Shown one piece after another: positions 1-9,353 of a stretch of DNA of 64,000 nucleotides (positions within the stretch are counted from its first letter, which is position 1; every line of letters starts with the position of its first letter). The position numbers and the translations under genes are program-made. The notes below the pieces were generated by a model, which saw nothing but the letters and a program-made list of their open reading frames with translations, did not search any database and was not told where the DNA came from. Where the stretch lies: NCBI RefSeq assembly GCF_001428385.1, contig NZ_LMSK01000002.1, forward strand, positions 216,704 through 280,703, read 5' to 3'. This DNA comes from Rhodanobacter sp. Soil772. GTDB lineage: Bacteria > Pseudomonadota > Gammaproteobacteria > Xanthomonadales > Rhodanobacteraceae.

Positions 1-2579
1 TCGAGCGGTGTGCTCAGCAGCAGTTCGGCCATGCCCATCACGCCGGTCATCGGCGTGCGGATCTCGTGGCTCAGCGTGGCCAGGAACTGGGTCTTCGCCG
101 CGCTCGCCGCCTCCGCCATCTGCCGCTGCTGCTCGACCAGCTGCACGTGATGGCGCTGCGCCAGGCGCCGGCGCCAGCTGTGCAAGGCCAGGCCGACGAT
201 GGCGGCGGTAAGCAGTACATAGGCCAGCCACGCCCACCAGCGCGCCCACGGCGGCGCCTGCACATGAATCCTCAGCGGCGTGGCCAGCGTGCTCCACGCT
301 CCATCCGCCCCCGCGGCCATCACTTCCAGCATGTAGTCGCCGGCACCGAGCCCGGCGAATTCGCGCTCACCATGATTGCCGGCATCCACCCAGTTGCTGT
401 CGAAGCCGTGCAGGCGGAAGCGATAGCGGTTGGCGGCCGGATCGACGAACGACGCCACCCTGGCCTCGACGTGCAGGTCACGATCACGCCAGTGCAGTTG
501 TATCGGCCGGTCCAGCGCCAGCGGCTGGACGCGATTGTCCCGCCGCACCGTGACCCGGGTCAGCGTCAGCCCTGGCGGGGCGCCGCGTTGCTCCGGTTTC
601 GCCAGGCGTTCCGGCTGGAACGCCATCACGCCACCGCTGCTGGCGGCAAACAGCGTGCCGTCCGACGCCATCTCGACCGAGCCGTTGGTGAACTCGCTGC
701 TCGACAGGCCCTGCGACGGGCCGAACCCGGTGAACTGCTTCGTCTTCGGCTCGAACCGCCACAGCCCCGGGTTGGCGAACAGCCACAGTTGGTCCTGGTG
801 GTCGACCTGGATGGCCATCAGGTCGGCGGCGAACGGCAGGCGGCTGATGTCGACGCTGGCATCGCGCTCGGCGCGATCACCGGCGTTCCGGTAGTGTTCG
901 AGCGCCTGGTCGGTGGCGGTCCAGAAACCGCCGGCATCGAACGCGAAGGCGAGGATCTCGTGGCGCGGCACGCCGGGCACGAAGGCCAGCCGCTGGTCCG
1001 GGCCATCGCCACGCAGCAGGCCGCCGGCGCTGGCGTACCACAGGTGGCCCGCATGAAAGCTCAGCTGGTCGTGGAAGCGGGTGTCGCTCGGCGCATCCGC
1101 CGGCATCACCGAGGTCGCGACCAGACTGTCGGAGTCGAACGCAAACACGCCCTCGCCCCACGAGGACACATAAATGCGCCCATCGTTGCCGGCCACGAGC
1201 GCGGTGGGTCGGCTGATGTGGCTCCGTTTCGCTTCGAGGGCGGTCAGCTTGCCGTGGTCGTAGCGGTAGATCTCGCCTGGCCCGGCGATCCACAACCGGC
1301 CGCCGGTGTCTTCCGCCAGCGAGGCGAGGTTGCCACGCAGGTTCTTCACCACGTGGCTGACCACGCCGGTAGCTGGATCCAGCTTGTCGACCCAGCCGTT
1401 GAAGCCACCGACCCACAGCTGGTTGTCGCGGCTGCGGCGCACCGACAGCGCGGCAATATTCGACAAACTCTGCGGATCGTCGGGAACGTGGGTGAAGCGG
1501 GTGAAACCGTTCCAGCCCGGCGGCAGGTAGGCGACGCTGGATTGGTCGAAGGTGAACCAGAGTCCGCCCTCGCGATCGCGCAGCACCTGCCACAGGCGAT
1601 CGCCGGGCAGGCCACCGGGCAGCAGCGGCTGGCCAATGATGTGCTGCAGGCGGCCGCTACCGTCATCCAGCCATACGCCGTTCAAGCTGCCCATCCACAA
1701 CCGGCCCTGCGCATCGCGGGCACTGCTGAGGATGCGCAGCGACGACAGTTGCGAGCTCGCCAACGGACGCGCCACGCCATCGGCGCCGATCACCAGCAGG
1801 CCGCCTTCCAGCGCCACCCGCACTTCGCCATCGCCACCGTCGATGCGCCAGACCTTGCCGACCTCGCCACGGAAGGCCGGATCCACCGGCACGCGTCGGA
1901 TCGTGCCGTCCGGCTGGCGCAGGTACAGGCCGCTGTGCGCACCGATCCACAACCGCCCATCGGCCTCCGCCAGCAGCGCGCGGGTGGCGCCGAACGATCC
2001 GGCGTGGCTGCCGTCGACATCCAGCGGGACGTGATCGAAACCGCTGCCGTCCGCCCGCAGGCGATCCAGCCCGTCCTGGGTGGCGACCCAGATCTGGCCG
2101 TCTGCGGTCTGCGCGATGCTCCAGACTTCGTTGCTGGCGAGGCTGTCCGGCTTGTCGTCGTCATGCGCCCAGTGCTGGAAGCGGTTACTCGTCTGATCGT
2201 AGGCGGTCAGCCCGGTCGAGACACCACCGGCCCAGACCCGGTTGTCGCGATCGACGAACAGCGAATAGGTCTGGTTCGCCGGCAACGACAGCGGATCGCC
2301 CACGACATGCCGGAACACCGTGAAGTCGACCCCGTCGAAGCACACCAGGCCGCCGGCCGAACCGAACCACATCAAGCCGTTGCGATCCTGTGCCACGGCA
2401 TAGATCGCCCCGCTGGGCAGGCCATTCGCCGTCTCGTAGCGGCGGAACTGCGGCGTCGGCAACGGACTCGCCGCCGCTGCGCCCGGCACCACGGGTTCCG
2501 CCAGGACAGCAGGCATGGACACGAACGCGCCCAGGACCACGCCCAACAGCCAAGCGGTCAACCTTGATCCGTTCCCCAT
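1..2579 (-). CDS. Sensor histidine kinase with periplasmic propeller (C-terminus outside window)
   Basis: Inner-membrane sensor kinase of the two-component-regulator-propeller class. The 859 residues visible start with a signal peptide (about 1-27, ending AVLA). A long run of propeller repeats with LWIG/LWMG/LWFT-like strands fills about 40-690, followed by a Y_Y_Y-type immunoglobulin-like domain (about 700-765) and one membrane helix (about 781-802). The dimerisation helix begins with the H-box [13 protein letters not shown], whose phosphoacceptor His is near residue 838. The window ends just after it, so the ATPase domain and any receiver or regulator domains are not visible. The family often forms hybrid kinases that sense extracellular carbohydrates; the ligand here is unknown. 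The ATG at 2579 was chosen for its signal peptide and the GGGGGA just upstream. It is divergent from the GTPase gene. Confidence 0.85.
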   Translation of the reverse strand, partial: MGNGSRLTAWLLGVVLGAFVSMPAVLAEPVVPGAAAASPLPTPQFRRYETANGLPSGAIYAVAQDRNGLMWFGSAGGLVCFDGVDFTVFRHVVGDPLSLPANQTYSLFVDRDNRVWAGGVSTGLTAYDQTSNRFQHWAHDDDKPDSLASNEVWSIAQTADGQIWVATQDGLDRLRADGSGFDHVPLDVDGSHAGSFGATRALLAEADGRLWIGAHSGLYLRQPDGTIRRVPVDPAFRGEVGKVWRIDGGDGEVRVALEGGLLVIGADGVARPLASSQLSSLRILSSARDAQGRLWMGSLNGVWLDDGSGRLQHIIGQPLLPGGLPGDRLWQVLRDREGGLWFTFDQSSVAYLPPGWNGFTRFTHVPDDPQSLSNIAALSVRRSRDNQLWVGGFNGWVDKLDPATGVVSHVVKNLRGNLASLAEDTGGRLWIAGPGEIYRYDHGKLTALEAKRSHISRPTALVAGNDGRIYVSSWGEGVFAFDSDSLVATSVMPADAPSDTRFHDQLSFHAGHLWYASAGGLLRGDGPDQRLAFVPGVPRHEILAFAFDAGGFWTATDQALEHYRNAGDRAERDASVDISRLPFAADLMAIQVDHQDQLWLFANPGLWRFEPKTKQFTGFGPSQGLSSSEFTNGSVEMASDGTLFAASSGGVMAFQPERLAKPEQRGAPPGLTLTRVTVRRDNRVQPLALDRPIQLHWRDRDLHVEARVASFVDPAANRYRFRLHGFDSNWVDAGNHGEREFAGLGAGDYMLEVMAAGADGAWSTLATPLRIHVQAPPWARWWAWLAYVLLTAAIVGLALHSWRRRLAQRHHVQLVEQQRQMAEAASAAKTQFLATLSHEIRTPMTGVMGMAELLLSTPL

Positions 2580-2708
2580 CAGTCCCCCGAACCGGCGTTG
2601 CGAATCCGCGCCGGCCTCGGCCGAAGCCGCGTCCCAGCGCACGATAGTGCCAAAACCACGTCGCGGGCGCGAGCACGGCCTGCGCAAGGCCGGCCACACG
2701 AAGCTGGC

Positions 2709-2714
2709 TAGAAT
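2709..2714 (+). promoter_or_regulatory. Candidate -10 box (TAGAAT) 6 bp before the GTPase ATG
   Basis: TAGAAT ends exactly 6 bp before the ATG at 2721. If used, transcription would begin at or next to the start codon, giving a leaderless mRNA. No Shine-Dalgarno and no convincing -35 hexamer is visible. The same geometry occurs before apaG, dusB and uup. Confidence 0.4.
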
Positions 2715-2720
2715 GCGCGG

Positions 2721-4181
2721 ATGTCCCGACGCCTGCGATTGCTGTTCACCGCGTTAGCCATGGCCGCGCTGCTGTGGCTGCTGTTCGCCGCCGCCGAACG
2801 CGCGCTGGCGCTGGCGCAGCGTTTCCTGGATTTGCCGACGTGGTTGCAGTGGACACTTGGCGGCGTGCTGCTGATCTTCGCCGCAGCCGGCCTCGGCGTG
2901 CTGTGGTGGCTGCTGCGGCCGCGCCGCAAGCGCCTGCCGCTGCCGGTGCCCGATCGCGGCAGCCTGGAACAGCGCATCGGCCAGCTGCGCGAACGCGGCG
3001 CCGACACCGGCGCGCTGGCAGCCGAACTCGGCGAACTCGATCGCCGTCGTGCCAGCGCACGCGTCTACGTCGCGCTGTTCGGCGAAATCTCCACCGGCAA
3101 GTCCAGCCTGATCCGCGCGCTGGCGCCGCACGCCCAGGTCGCCAGCGACGCACGCGGCGGCACCACCCACGCCGTCGGCCATTATGACGGCCAGTTGCCG
3201 GACGGCCGCACGCTGGTGCTGGCCGACGTGCCCGGCAGCCGCGAAGCCGGCGGCGAGGCGCACGAAACGCTGGCGCACGAGGAAGCGCTGCGCGCGCACG
3301 CCGTGATCTACCTCTGTGTCGGCGATCTCAACCGCAGCCAGGCCAATGAATTGCGCTGGCTGGCCGACTTCGGCAAGCCGCTGCTGCTGGTGCTGAACAA
3401 GGCCGACCAATGGAGCAGCAGCGAACTCGATCAACTGCTGGCGCGCCTGCGCCGGCACGCGCGCGGCATCGCCAGCGTGGTGCTGGCGATCAGCGCCGGC
3501 GGCAGCGAACGCTACCAGCGCCAGCTCGCCGACGGCAGCACCGAGTCAGTCGAGCGCCAACGCAAGCCCGCGATCGAATCGCTGCTGCAGGCACTCGAAC
3601 GACTCACCGCGCCCGGCGCCGAAGGCCTGGAAGATCTGCGCGAGAACGCCGTGTTGGCCGGCCTGCACCAACGCACCGGCACGCTGGAAGCGCACACCCG
3701 CGCCGAGGAAGCCGAACGCATCGTACGCAAGTACGCCCGTCGCGCCATCGTCGGTGCGCTCGCCGCGGTGGCGCCCGGCAGCGACCTGGTGATCCAGGGC
3801 GTGCTCGCCACCGGCCTCACCCGCGCGCTCGCCGAACTGTACGGCGTCAAGGTCAGCGACGTGCAGATCGAGGATTTCGTGCAACAGGCCAAGCTCACCC
3901 TGCGCACCGGCAGCTCGATCGTGCTGGCCGTCGCCGGCAACGCGCTGAAGGCGTTCCCCGGCCTCGGCACCCTGGGCGGCGGCGTGCTGCACGCATTCGC
4001 CTACGCACTGATCTTCGACTCGATGGGCCGCGCGCTGGCCGCCTCGCTGGCCGAACGCCACAGCCTCGATCAGGACGACGCCGGCGCCCGCCTCAAGGAA
4101 CTCCTCACCGACGCCGGCGGCACCCGCCTGCGCCAGCTGGCTGCACTGACGATGGAAGCGGTGCGCGAGCGCGCTGAATGA
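2721..4181 (+). CDS. Membrane-anchored GTPase with DUF697 domain
   Basis: Predicted inner-membrane GTPase, 486 aa. Two N-terminal hydrophobic segments (about 6-26 and 44-66) are followed by a basic stretch and a dynamin-superfamily-like G domain. Visible motifs are the P-loop GEISTGKSS (121-129), a TT switch at 148-149, DVPG (169-172) and NKAD (226-229). The C-terminal part (about 335-465) is hydrophobic and resembles DUF697, the domain found in YcjF-type proteins. Such proteins are poorly characterised; membrane or envelope stress roles have been suggested for relatives. There is no obvious partner gene: the upstream neighbour is the divergent sensor kinase and downstream is a non-coding repeat. 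No Shine-Dalgarno precedes the ATG (see the -10 box at 2709). Confidence 0.8.
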   Translation: MSRRLRLLFTALAMAALLWLLFAAAERALALAQRFLDLPTWLQWTLGGVLLIFAAAGLGVLWWLLRPRRKRLPLPVPDRGSLEQRIGQLRERGADTGALAAELGELDRRRASARVYVALFGEISTGKSSLIRALAPHAQVASDARGGTTHAVGHYDGQLPDGRTLVLADVPGSREAGGEAHETLAHEEALRAHAVIYLCVGDLNRSQANELRWLADFGKPLLLVLNKADQWSSSELDQLLARLRRHARGIASVVLAISAGGSERYQRQLADGSTESVERQRKPAIESLLQALERLTAPGAEGLEDLRENAVLAGLHQRTGTLEAHTRAEEAERIVRKYARRAIVGALAAVAPGSDLVIQGVLATGLTRALAELYGVKVSDVQIEDFVQQAKLTLRTGSSIVLAVAGNALKAFPGLGTLGGGVLHAFAYALIFDSMGRALAASLAERHSLDQDDAGARLKELLTDAGGTRLRQLAALTMEAVRERAE

Positions 4182-4229
4182 GGCGCATCGCTCCGATGGC
4201 GCATGTGGTGGTTGCACTTCCATGGCTGG

Positions 4230-4720
4230 AAGAAAAAAAGCTCAAGAGCTTTCGTGCGCCTACGGCGCCCGAGTCACTTTCTCTCGCTTGCCCGAGAGAA
4301 AGTAACCAAAGAGAGGGGCACCCCGCTTGCGCGCCTTGCGGGCATCCTGCCCGCAAGGTCCGCGGTCGGGTTACGGGGTTTGTCGACAGCACATCCTGTG
4401 CTGACGCCAAACTGGCCGGCATCCATGCCGGCCACCCTTCGGGCTTTTCCTCCTCCCGCCCGCCGCTCTACCCGGGGTCCCTTGCGCGGCGGTGAGGCGG
4501 GGTCGACAGGCCGCGCAGCGGGAACCGACAGGGATGTCGGTTCCTTTTCGCACGGGCAGGATGCCCGTTCGAAAAGCCCGGCCCCGACTCACGGACTTGC
4601 CGGGCAGGAGCCCGGCAAGCGCCAAGCGGGGTGGCCTTTCTCTTTGGTTATCTTTCTCTTTGGCCACGCAAAGAGAAAGTAACTCGGCCTCCGAAGGAGG
4701 TCGAAAGCTCCTCGCTCTCG
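4230..4720. repeat. Inverted-repeat-bounded non-coding element
   Basis: The 608 bp between 4182 and 4789 hold no credible gene. A left arm (about 4230-4362) and a right arm (about 4590-4720) are imperfect inverted copies of each other. Both contain an ACTTTCTCT ... AGAGAAAGT hairpin, then AACCAAAGAGA, then CCCCGCTTG, then a GC-rich palindrome (CTGCCCGCAAG on the left, CTGCCCGGCAAG on the right). Short ORFs in it have the Arg/Ser/Pro-rich composition of translated non-coding DNA. I recall similar stretches being spuriously annotated as small proteins in xanthomonads and pseudomonads. A MITE-like or large REP-like dispersed element is likely; no transposase is present. Confidence 0.7.
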
Positions 4721-4789
4721 ACTTATCAGCAACCACACCAAACAGCACTCTGCATGATCACAGAAAGTCTCCGTGAGAGTCCTGCAAAA

Positions 4790-5584
4790 CTACGGCGTGC
4801 CGGCGAACGCCGCGCGAAGCCAGTCGTGCATCAGGCGGTAGCTGCGGGTGGCGGCGCGTCCGTCGTAACGGCAGCCGGGCGAGTTCTCGCCGACCTCGGT
4901 GAAGCAGTGCACCGCGTGGCCGATCACCACGAACTGCCAGTCGGCGGGGCTCATGCGCATCTCGTCCATGAACTTGTCCGCGTCCGGCATGGTGCCCTTG
5001 TCATCGGCGCCGTTCATCGCCAGCACGCGTGCCTTGATATTTTTCGCCAGCGCCGGGTTGTCGGTATCCAGGCCACCATGGAACGACACCACCGCCGCAA
5101 CGTCCGCGCCGCTGCGCGCCAGGTCGAGCACGGCCGAGCCACCGAAGCAGAAGCCGATCGCGGCCAGCTTCGCCGCGTCGAGCGGCGCGTTCGCGGCTTG
5201 CGCCTTCAACTGGTCCAGCGCCACGTTGATGCGCTTGCGCATCAGCGCGCGGTCGCCGTACAGCGGCTTCACCGCTGCCTGCGCCTGCGACGCGCTGCCC
5301 GGCTGCGGGCGCACGCTGGCGCCGTACATGTCGGTGAGCAGGATCACGTAATCCTTGCCGGCGATCATTTCGGCCTTCTTTACGGCCACGTCATTGATGC
5401 CGTACCAGTTCGGCACCATCACCAGACCCGGTCGCTTCGCGCTCGAAGCGTCGTCGTAGACCAGTACGCTATGGAAGCGGGTGCCATCCTGCGTCCATTC
5501 GACCGGGCGATGGACCATCTTCGCCTGGGCGGCAAAACTTGAACCGGCCAGCAACAACAGACAGAAAAGTCGGGCGATACGCAT
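4790..5584 (-). CDS. Secreted dienelactone-hydrolase-family protein
   Basis: Alpha/beta hydrolase of the dienelactone hydrolase family, 264 aa, exported by a signal peptide (1-21, ending AAQA). The nucleophile elbow GFCFGGS places the catalytic Cys at 146. Asp194 (NGADD) and a His near 223-226 (GHAVH) complete a Cys-Asp-His triad. The physiological substrate cannot be inferred; family members cleave ester or lactone bonds. The ATG at 5584 is preferred over a longer reading because GGAGG lies at ideal spacing before it and a clean signal peptide follows. It lies directly downstream of the ubiquinone hydroxylases on the same strand, separated by a REP-like hairpin, so co-transcription is possible but unproven. 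Confidence 0.8.
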   Translation of the reverse strand: MRIARLFCLLLLAGSSFAAQAKMVHRPVEWTQDGTRFHSVLVYDDASSAKRPGLVMVPNWYGINDVAVKKAEMIAGKDYVILLTDMYGASVRPQPGSASQAQAAVKPLYGDRALMRKRINVALDQLKAQAANAPLDAAKLAAIGFCFGGSAVLDLARSGADVAAVVSFHGGLDTDNPALAKNIKARVLAMNGADDKGTMPDADKFMDEMRMSPADWQFVVIGHAVHCFTEVGENSPGCRYDGRAATRSYRLMHDWLRAAFAGTP

Positions 5585-5610
5585 GGTCAATCCTCCGGTG
5601 GTTTGGCGGC

Positions 5611-5637
5611 ACCCTCTCCCTGCACGCAGGAAGAGGC
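5611..5637. repeat. REP-like palindrome, CCTCTCCCTGC type
   Basis: CCTCTCCCTGC and GCAGGAAGAGG face each other across a 2-base loop between the ubiI-like gene and the dienelactone hydrolase gene. The same palindrome type recurs inside murE (35403-35426) and, diverged, at 39892-39938. Confidence 0.6.
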
Positions 5638-5644
5638 GCAAAGA

Positions 5645-6856
5645 CTAAAGTCCCGCAGCGTGTTCCGAGAGTTTCCGCTTCAACGGCGCGAGCCGATCGA
5701 GCAGACGCACGCCGACGCCACGCACGGCGACCAGCGCCGGTGACTGCCACGCGTAGACGCGCGCCAGCGCGTCGAAGCCCAGCGCGTCCAGCGTGTCGGC
5801 GCTGCGCCGGCGGCGCGCGTAACGGCGCAGCACATGCGCGGCTCCGATGTCGCGGCCGGCCGCACGTGCGTCGACCAGCGTGTCGCGCAGCTCGATCACG
5901 TCGCGCAGGCCCAGGTTGACGCCCTGCCCGGCCAGCGGATGCACCGCGTGCGCGGCGTCGCCCAGCAGCACGAAACGATCGGCCTGGTAGCGCTCGGCCA
6001 GCTGCAATTTCAACGGGAACGCCGCACGTGGCGTCGCGGCGACGATCCGGCCCAGCTGAAAATCGCTGGCCACGCCCAGCTCGTCCAGGAAGGCCTGCTC
6101 GTCCAGCGCCAGCACACGCCGCGCCTCGGCTTCGGGCAGCGACCACACGACCGAGCTGCGCCCGTCGGCCAGCGGCAGCAGCGCCAGCGGCCCGCCGGGC
6201 AGGAAACGCTGCCACGCAGTGTCTTCATGCGGACGTTCGGTGGCCACGTGTGCCACCACCGCGCGCTGTGCATAGTCGCGGCCGCGCGTACCGATGCCGG
6301 CCAACTGGCGCAGCGGCGAAGCGGCGCCATCCGCAGCCACCAGCAGGCCGGTAGCCAGGGTTTCGCCATCGGCCAGTTCGAGCTGGATGCGATCTTCGCG
6401 CGCCTCGAAGCCCTTCACTTCGGCCGGACACAAGCGGCGCACCCCGGCCACTTCGAGCGCCTGCCACAGCGTCCACTGCACCAGGTTGTTCTCGACGATG
6501 TAGCCGAGCCGGTCGCGGCCTTCGCTGGCCGCGTCGAAGTCGATCGCCGCACCGCTTTCGGCGTCCCATACGTGCATGTGCGAATACGGGCCGACGCGAG
6601 CGTCACGAATGGACGTCCAGACGCCCAACTCGTCGAGCAAGGCCAGCGACGACGGCGCCAGCCCGACCACGCGCAGGTCCACCTCGGCGTTCGCGTCCCA
6701 TGCCGCCGGCGCGCGCGCCTCCAGCAAGGCGGTGCTGAAACCGGCCCGTGCCAACGCCAGCGCAGCGGCGGCGCCGACCATGCCGCCGCCGACCACGGCC
6801 ACGTCCAGCGCGGGTGCGCGACGGCGGGAAGGCATGTCCTGCAGCGAAGCATTCAT
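5645..6856 (-). CDS. FAD-dependent ubiquinone-ring hydroxylase, UbiI/UbiF-like
   Basis: Aromatic-ring hydroxylase of ubiquinone biosynthesis (UbiH/UbiF/UbiI/Coq6 family), 403 aa. The N-terminal Rossmann motif VVGGGMVG (21-28) binds FAD ADP. An AADGAASPLR segment carries the family's DG motif, and GDAAHAVHPLAGQGVN (about 299-314) binds the flavin ribityl region. The HPLAGQGVNLG version is closest to UbiI/VisC, which hydroxylates C5 of the ring, but UbiF (C6) cannot be excluded from sequence alone. The ATG at 6856 overlaps the ubiH stop by 4 bp (ATGA), so the pair is translationally coupled, like the adjacent ubiH-ubiI pair of E. coli. Confidence 0.85.
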   Translation of the reverse strand: MNASLQDMPSRRRAPALDVAVVGGGMVGAAAALALARAGFSTALLEARAPAAWDANAEVDLRVVGLAPSSLALLDELGVWTSIRDARVGPYSHMHVWDAESGAAIDFDAASEGRDRLGYIVENNLVQWTLWQALEVAGVRRLCPAEVKGFEAREDRIQLELADGETLATGLLVAADGAASPLRQLAGIGTRGRDYAQRAVVAHVATERPHEDTAWQRFLPGGPLALLPLADGRSSVVWSLPEAEARRVLALDEQAFLDELGVASDFQLGRIVAATPRAAFPLKLQLAERYQADRFVLLGDAAHAVHPLAGQGVNLGLRDVIELRDTLVDARAAGRDIGAAHVLRRYARRRRSADTLDALGFDALARVYAWQSPALVAVRGVGVRLLDRLAPLKRKLSEHAAGL

Positions 6857-8082
6857 GGCAGGCGCTCCAGCACCGCCAGCGGCGGCTCGCCGCGAAAACC
6901 CATGCCGCGGCGCGCCAGCGCGCGCTGCAATAGCGGCAGCCGATCGCAAGCCAACAACGCCAGCGAGCGCAGCGGCGCCAGCAGCGGCTGCGGCAGGCAG
7001 GCCAGCCGTACCAGGCCGTGGCTCATCGTCATGGTGCCTTCGCGATCCAGCGCGCGCCGCGCGGCGTAGCGTTCCAGCAGACCAGCCGCGCCCGGATCGG
7101 GCGCGGCCGCCACCAGCTCGGCCAGGGTCAGCGCGTCGCGCAGGCCCAGGTTGAAACCCTGCGCGCCGATCGGATGCACGGTCTGCGCGGCATTGCCGAC
7201 CAGCACCGCGCGCGGCGCGGTCAGCTGCGCGGCGGCGACCCGGTGAATCGCGTACGGATGACGCTTGCCCGGCCGACTGAGCCGACCCAGGCGCCAGCCG
7301 AAACGGCGCTGCGCCAGTTCGATGAAACCCGCATCGTCCAGCGCGGCTACGGCATCGGCCTCGTCGGCGGGCACCGTGAGCACCAAGCCGCAACGGCGCT
7401 CGGCCAGCGGCAGCAGCGCGACCGGACCGTCGTCGGCGAACCGCTCGTACGCGCGGTTCGCGTGATCGCGCTCCGGCGTGACCGTGCACACGAACAGGGT
7501 TTGCCGGTAGTCATGCCGTTCGGCATCGATGCCGAGTTGCGCACGCACAAACGAATGCGTGCCGTCGGCGCCGACCAGCAGCGGCGTGTCGATGCTGCGC
7601 GCGCCGTCGGCGCTGGCGACCTGCGCACGCCAGCCGCCGACCAGCGGCTGCAGGGCGGACAAGGTGGCCGGCGCCAACCGGGTCAGCCGGGTACATTCGT
7701 CCAGCCGACGCAGCAGCGCCGCGCCGAGTTCGCGCGCCGGCAGGGTCCAGCCCAATGCGTCGACGCCCTGCCTGTCGGCGTCGATGCGCGCGCTGCCGAA
7801 CTCGCCGGCACGACTGACATGGATGTGCTTGATCGGCGTGGCGCGGGCGGCGGCATGCCGCCACACGCCGATCGCCTCGAGTCCGTTGACGGTGGCACGG
7901 GCCAGCGCCAGGTTGCGTTCGTCGTAGCTGGGCTGGGCGTCGGCGCGCGGTGCGGCGGTCTCGACCAGGGTGGCGGCGATGCCGGCGGCATCCAGCGCGA
8001 TCGCCAGACTGGCGCCGACCAGGCCGCCACCGACGATCAGCACGCCAGACTCGCTCACGACGGGGGATTCGGGGGCATTCAT
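6853..8082 (-). CDS. ubiH: 2-octaprenyl-6-methoxyphenol hydroxylase UbiH
   Basis: FAD monooxygenase that hydroxylates C1 of the ubiquinone precursor ring, acting in the membrane-associated Ubi complex. It has 409 aa. FAD-binding GGGLVG lies at about 18-23, and the second motif is GNAAQTVHPIGAQGFNLG (from about 296). The GNAAQ form, in place of the usual GDAAH, is the UbiH hallmark also seen in E. coli UbiH and separates it from its downstream partner. It is the first gene of the ubiH-ubiI-like pair and diverges from the btuM-like gene with an 86-bp gap that must hold both promoters. Confidence 0.9.
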   Translation of the reverse strand: MNAPESPVVSESGVLIVGGGLVGASLAIALDAAGIAATLVETAAPRADAQPSYDERNLALARATVNGLEAIGVWRHAAARATPIKHIHVSRAGEFGSARIDADRQGVDALGWTLPARELGAALLRRLDECTRLTRLAPATLSALQPLVGGWRAQVASADGARSIDTPLLVGADGTHSFVRAQLGIDAERHDYRQTLFVCTVTPERDHANRAYERFADDGPVALLPLAERRCGLVLTVPADEADAVAALDDAGFIELAQRRFGWRLGRLSRPGKRHPYAIHRVAAAQLTAPRAVLVGNAAQTVHPIGAQGFNLGLRDALTLAELVAAAPDPGAAGLLERYAARRALDREGTMTMSHGLVRLACLPQPLLAPLRSLALLACDRLPLLQRALARRGMGFRGEPPLAVLERLP

Positions 8083-8168
8083 GCGCCGATAATACGCGCT
8101 GGCGCTGTCGGCGTTGCGGCACGTTGGGCTAGACTAGCGGTCTGTCCAGACCCCACACGGAGCACCCC

Positions 8169-8765
8169 ATGGCCAAGACGCAGACCCAACGCATCGGCAT
8201 CTTCCTGATGCTGGCCCTGGTGATGGCGGCCACCCGCCTGCATCATTTCAGCGCGCTGCCCGACGCTTCGTGGGGCGTGTTCTTCCTGGCCGGCTTCTGG
8301 CTGCGCGGCTCCGCGCGCTGGGCGTTTCCGCTGCTGATCGCCGAGGCGGTGCTGGTCGACTTCTTCGTGATTACCGGCGCCGGCCTCAACTTCTGGACGC
8401 ACTACTGCGTCTCGCCGGCGTACTGGACGATGCCGGCGTACCTCGGCGCGCTGTGGTTCGGCGGCAGCTGGCTGGCCCGTCACCAGTCCGGCCTGCGCCT
8501 ACCCACGCTGGGCCTGGCCGCGGTGGCGCTGGTAGTCAGCGAGACGGTCTGCTACCTGATCTCCAACGGCAGCTTCTACTGGCTCAGCGCCAGCGTGCCG
8601 CTGCCGCGCAGCGCAGCCAGCTGGTTCGCCAACCTCGGCGACTGGTACCTGCCGTTCCTGGGTACCACCGCACTGTATGTAGGCATCGGCGCCGCGCTGC
8701 ACGTGGGCGTGACGTTGCTGGCACGCACCCTGCGCAGCTCCAGCCAGCCCGGCCTGAGCCACTAA
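8169..8765 (+). CDS. btuM: Probable vitamin B12 transporter, BtuM-like solitary S-component
   Basis: Small integral membrane protein, 198 aa, with about six hydrophobic segments. Its size and topology match ECF S-components, and it stands immediately upstream of a cobalamin adenosyltransferase gene. Its single cysteine in the loop after the second/third helix (WTHYCVSP) falls exactly at residue 80. The BtuM protein of Thiobacillus denitrificans has an invariant Cys80 that ligands cobalt and helps remove cyanide from cyanocobalamin. No ECF ATPase or T-component gene is nearby, consistent with a solitary transporter. GGAG precedes the ATG. The assignment rests on context, size and the cysteine, not on an alignment. 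Confidence 0.65.
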   Translation: MAKTQTQRIGIFLMLALVMAATRLHHFSALPDASWGVFFLAGFWLRGSARWAFPLLIAEAVLVDFFVITGAGLNFWTHYCVSPAYWTMPAYLGALWFGGSWLARHQSGLRLPTLGLAAVALVVSETVCYLISNGSFYWLSASVPLPRSAASWFANLGDWYLPFLGTTALYVGIGAALHVGVTLLARTLRSSSQPGLSH

Positions 8766-8774
8766 GCCGGCGCG

Positions 8775-9344
8775 ATGGGCAACCGGCTCTCGAAGATCTA
8801 CACGCGCACCGGCGACGACGGCAGCACCGGCCTCGGCGACGGTTCGCGGGTGGGCAAGGATTCGCTGCGGGTCAACGCCTACGGCACGGTGGACGAGCTC
8901 AACAGCACGATCGGCATGCTGCTGGCCGCCGACGGCGTCAGCGACGAGGTGCGCGAAGCGCTGACCCAGGTGCAGCACGACCTGTTCGACCTCGGCGGCG
9001 AGTTGTGCATCCCCGGCATGGCGATGGTCGAGGACAGCGACATCGACCGCCTGGAAACCATCCTCGACGCCCTCAACGAACCGCTGCCGCCATTGAAGGA
9101 ATTCATCCTGCCCGGCGGCGGCATGGCCGCGGCCTGCGGCCATCTGGCGCGCACCGTGTGTCGTCGTGCCGAGCGCGAGGTGATCGCGCTGTCGCGAGTG
9201 GAGGGCATCCGCAACCAGCCGCAACGCTACTTGAACCGGCTGTCCGACCTGCTGTTCGTGATCTCGCGCGTGCTGGCCCGCGCCAGCGGCCACGGCGAAG
9301 TGCTGTGGCAGCACGAGCGCCGCCGCAAGCCTTCCACGAAGTAG
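8775..9344 (+). CDS. Cob(I)alamin adenosyltransferase, PduO type
   Basis: Transfers the 5'-deoxyadenosyl group of ATP to cob(I)alamin, making adenosylcobalamin in the cytoplasm. The 189-aa length is standard for the PduO/MMAB family. The N-terminal ATP-binding signature is clear (TRTGDDGSTGL, about residues 10-20), as are the DELNS segment and the C-terminal RAEREV...LNRLSDLLFV helix. It starts 9 bp after the btuM-like stop, so the two are almost certainly co-transcribed: uptake followed by adenosylation of imported corrinoid. No de novo cobalamin biosynthesis genes are in the window. Confidence 0.92.
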   Translation: MGNRLSKIYTRTGDDGSTGLGDGSRVGKDSLRVNAYGTVDELNSTIGMLLAADGVSDEVREALTQVQHDLFDLGGELCIPGMAMVEDSDIDRLETILDALNEPLPPLKEFILPGGGMAAACGHLARTVCRRAEREVIALSRVEGIRNQPQRYLNRLSDLLFVISRVLARASGHGEVLWQHERRRKPSTK

Positions 9345-9353
9345 GCCCGCCGC

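Noticed and set aside
66-2567. An 833-codon open frame on the plus strand opposite the sensor kinase
   Set aside because: It is antisense to a clear histidine kinase, lacks any motif and has the Arg/Ala/Gln-rich composition of a GC-rich shadow frame.
4178-4776. Several 90-160-codon ORFs in the repeat element
   Set aside because: Composition and overlap with inverted repeats indicate non-coding DNA; no ribosome site or conserved motif.
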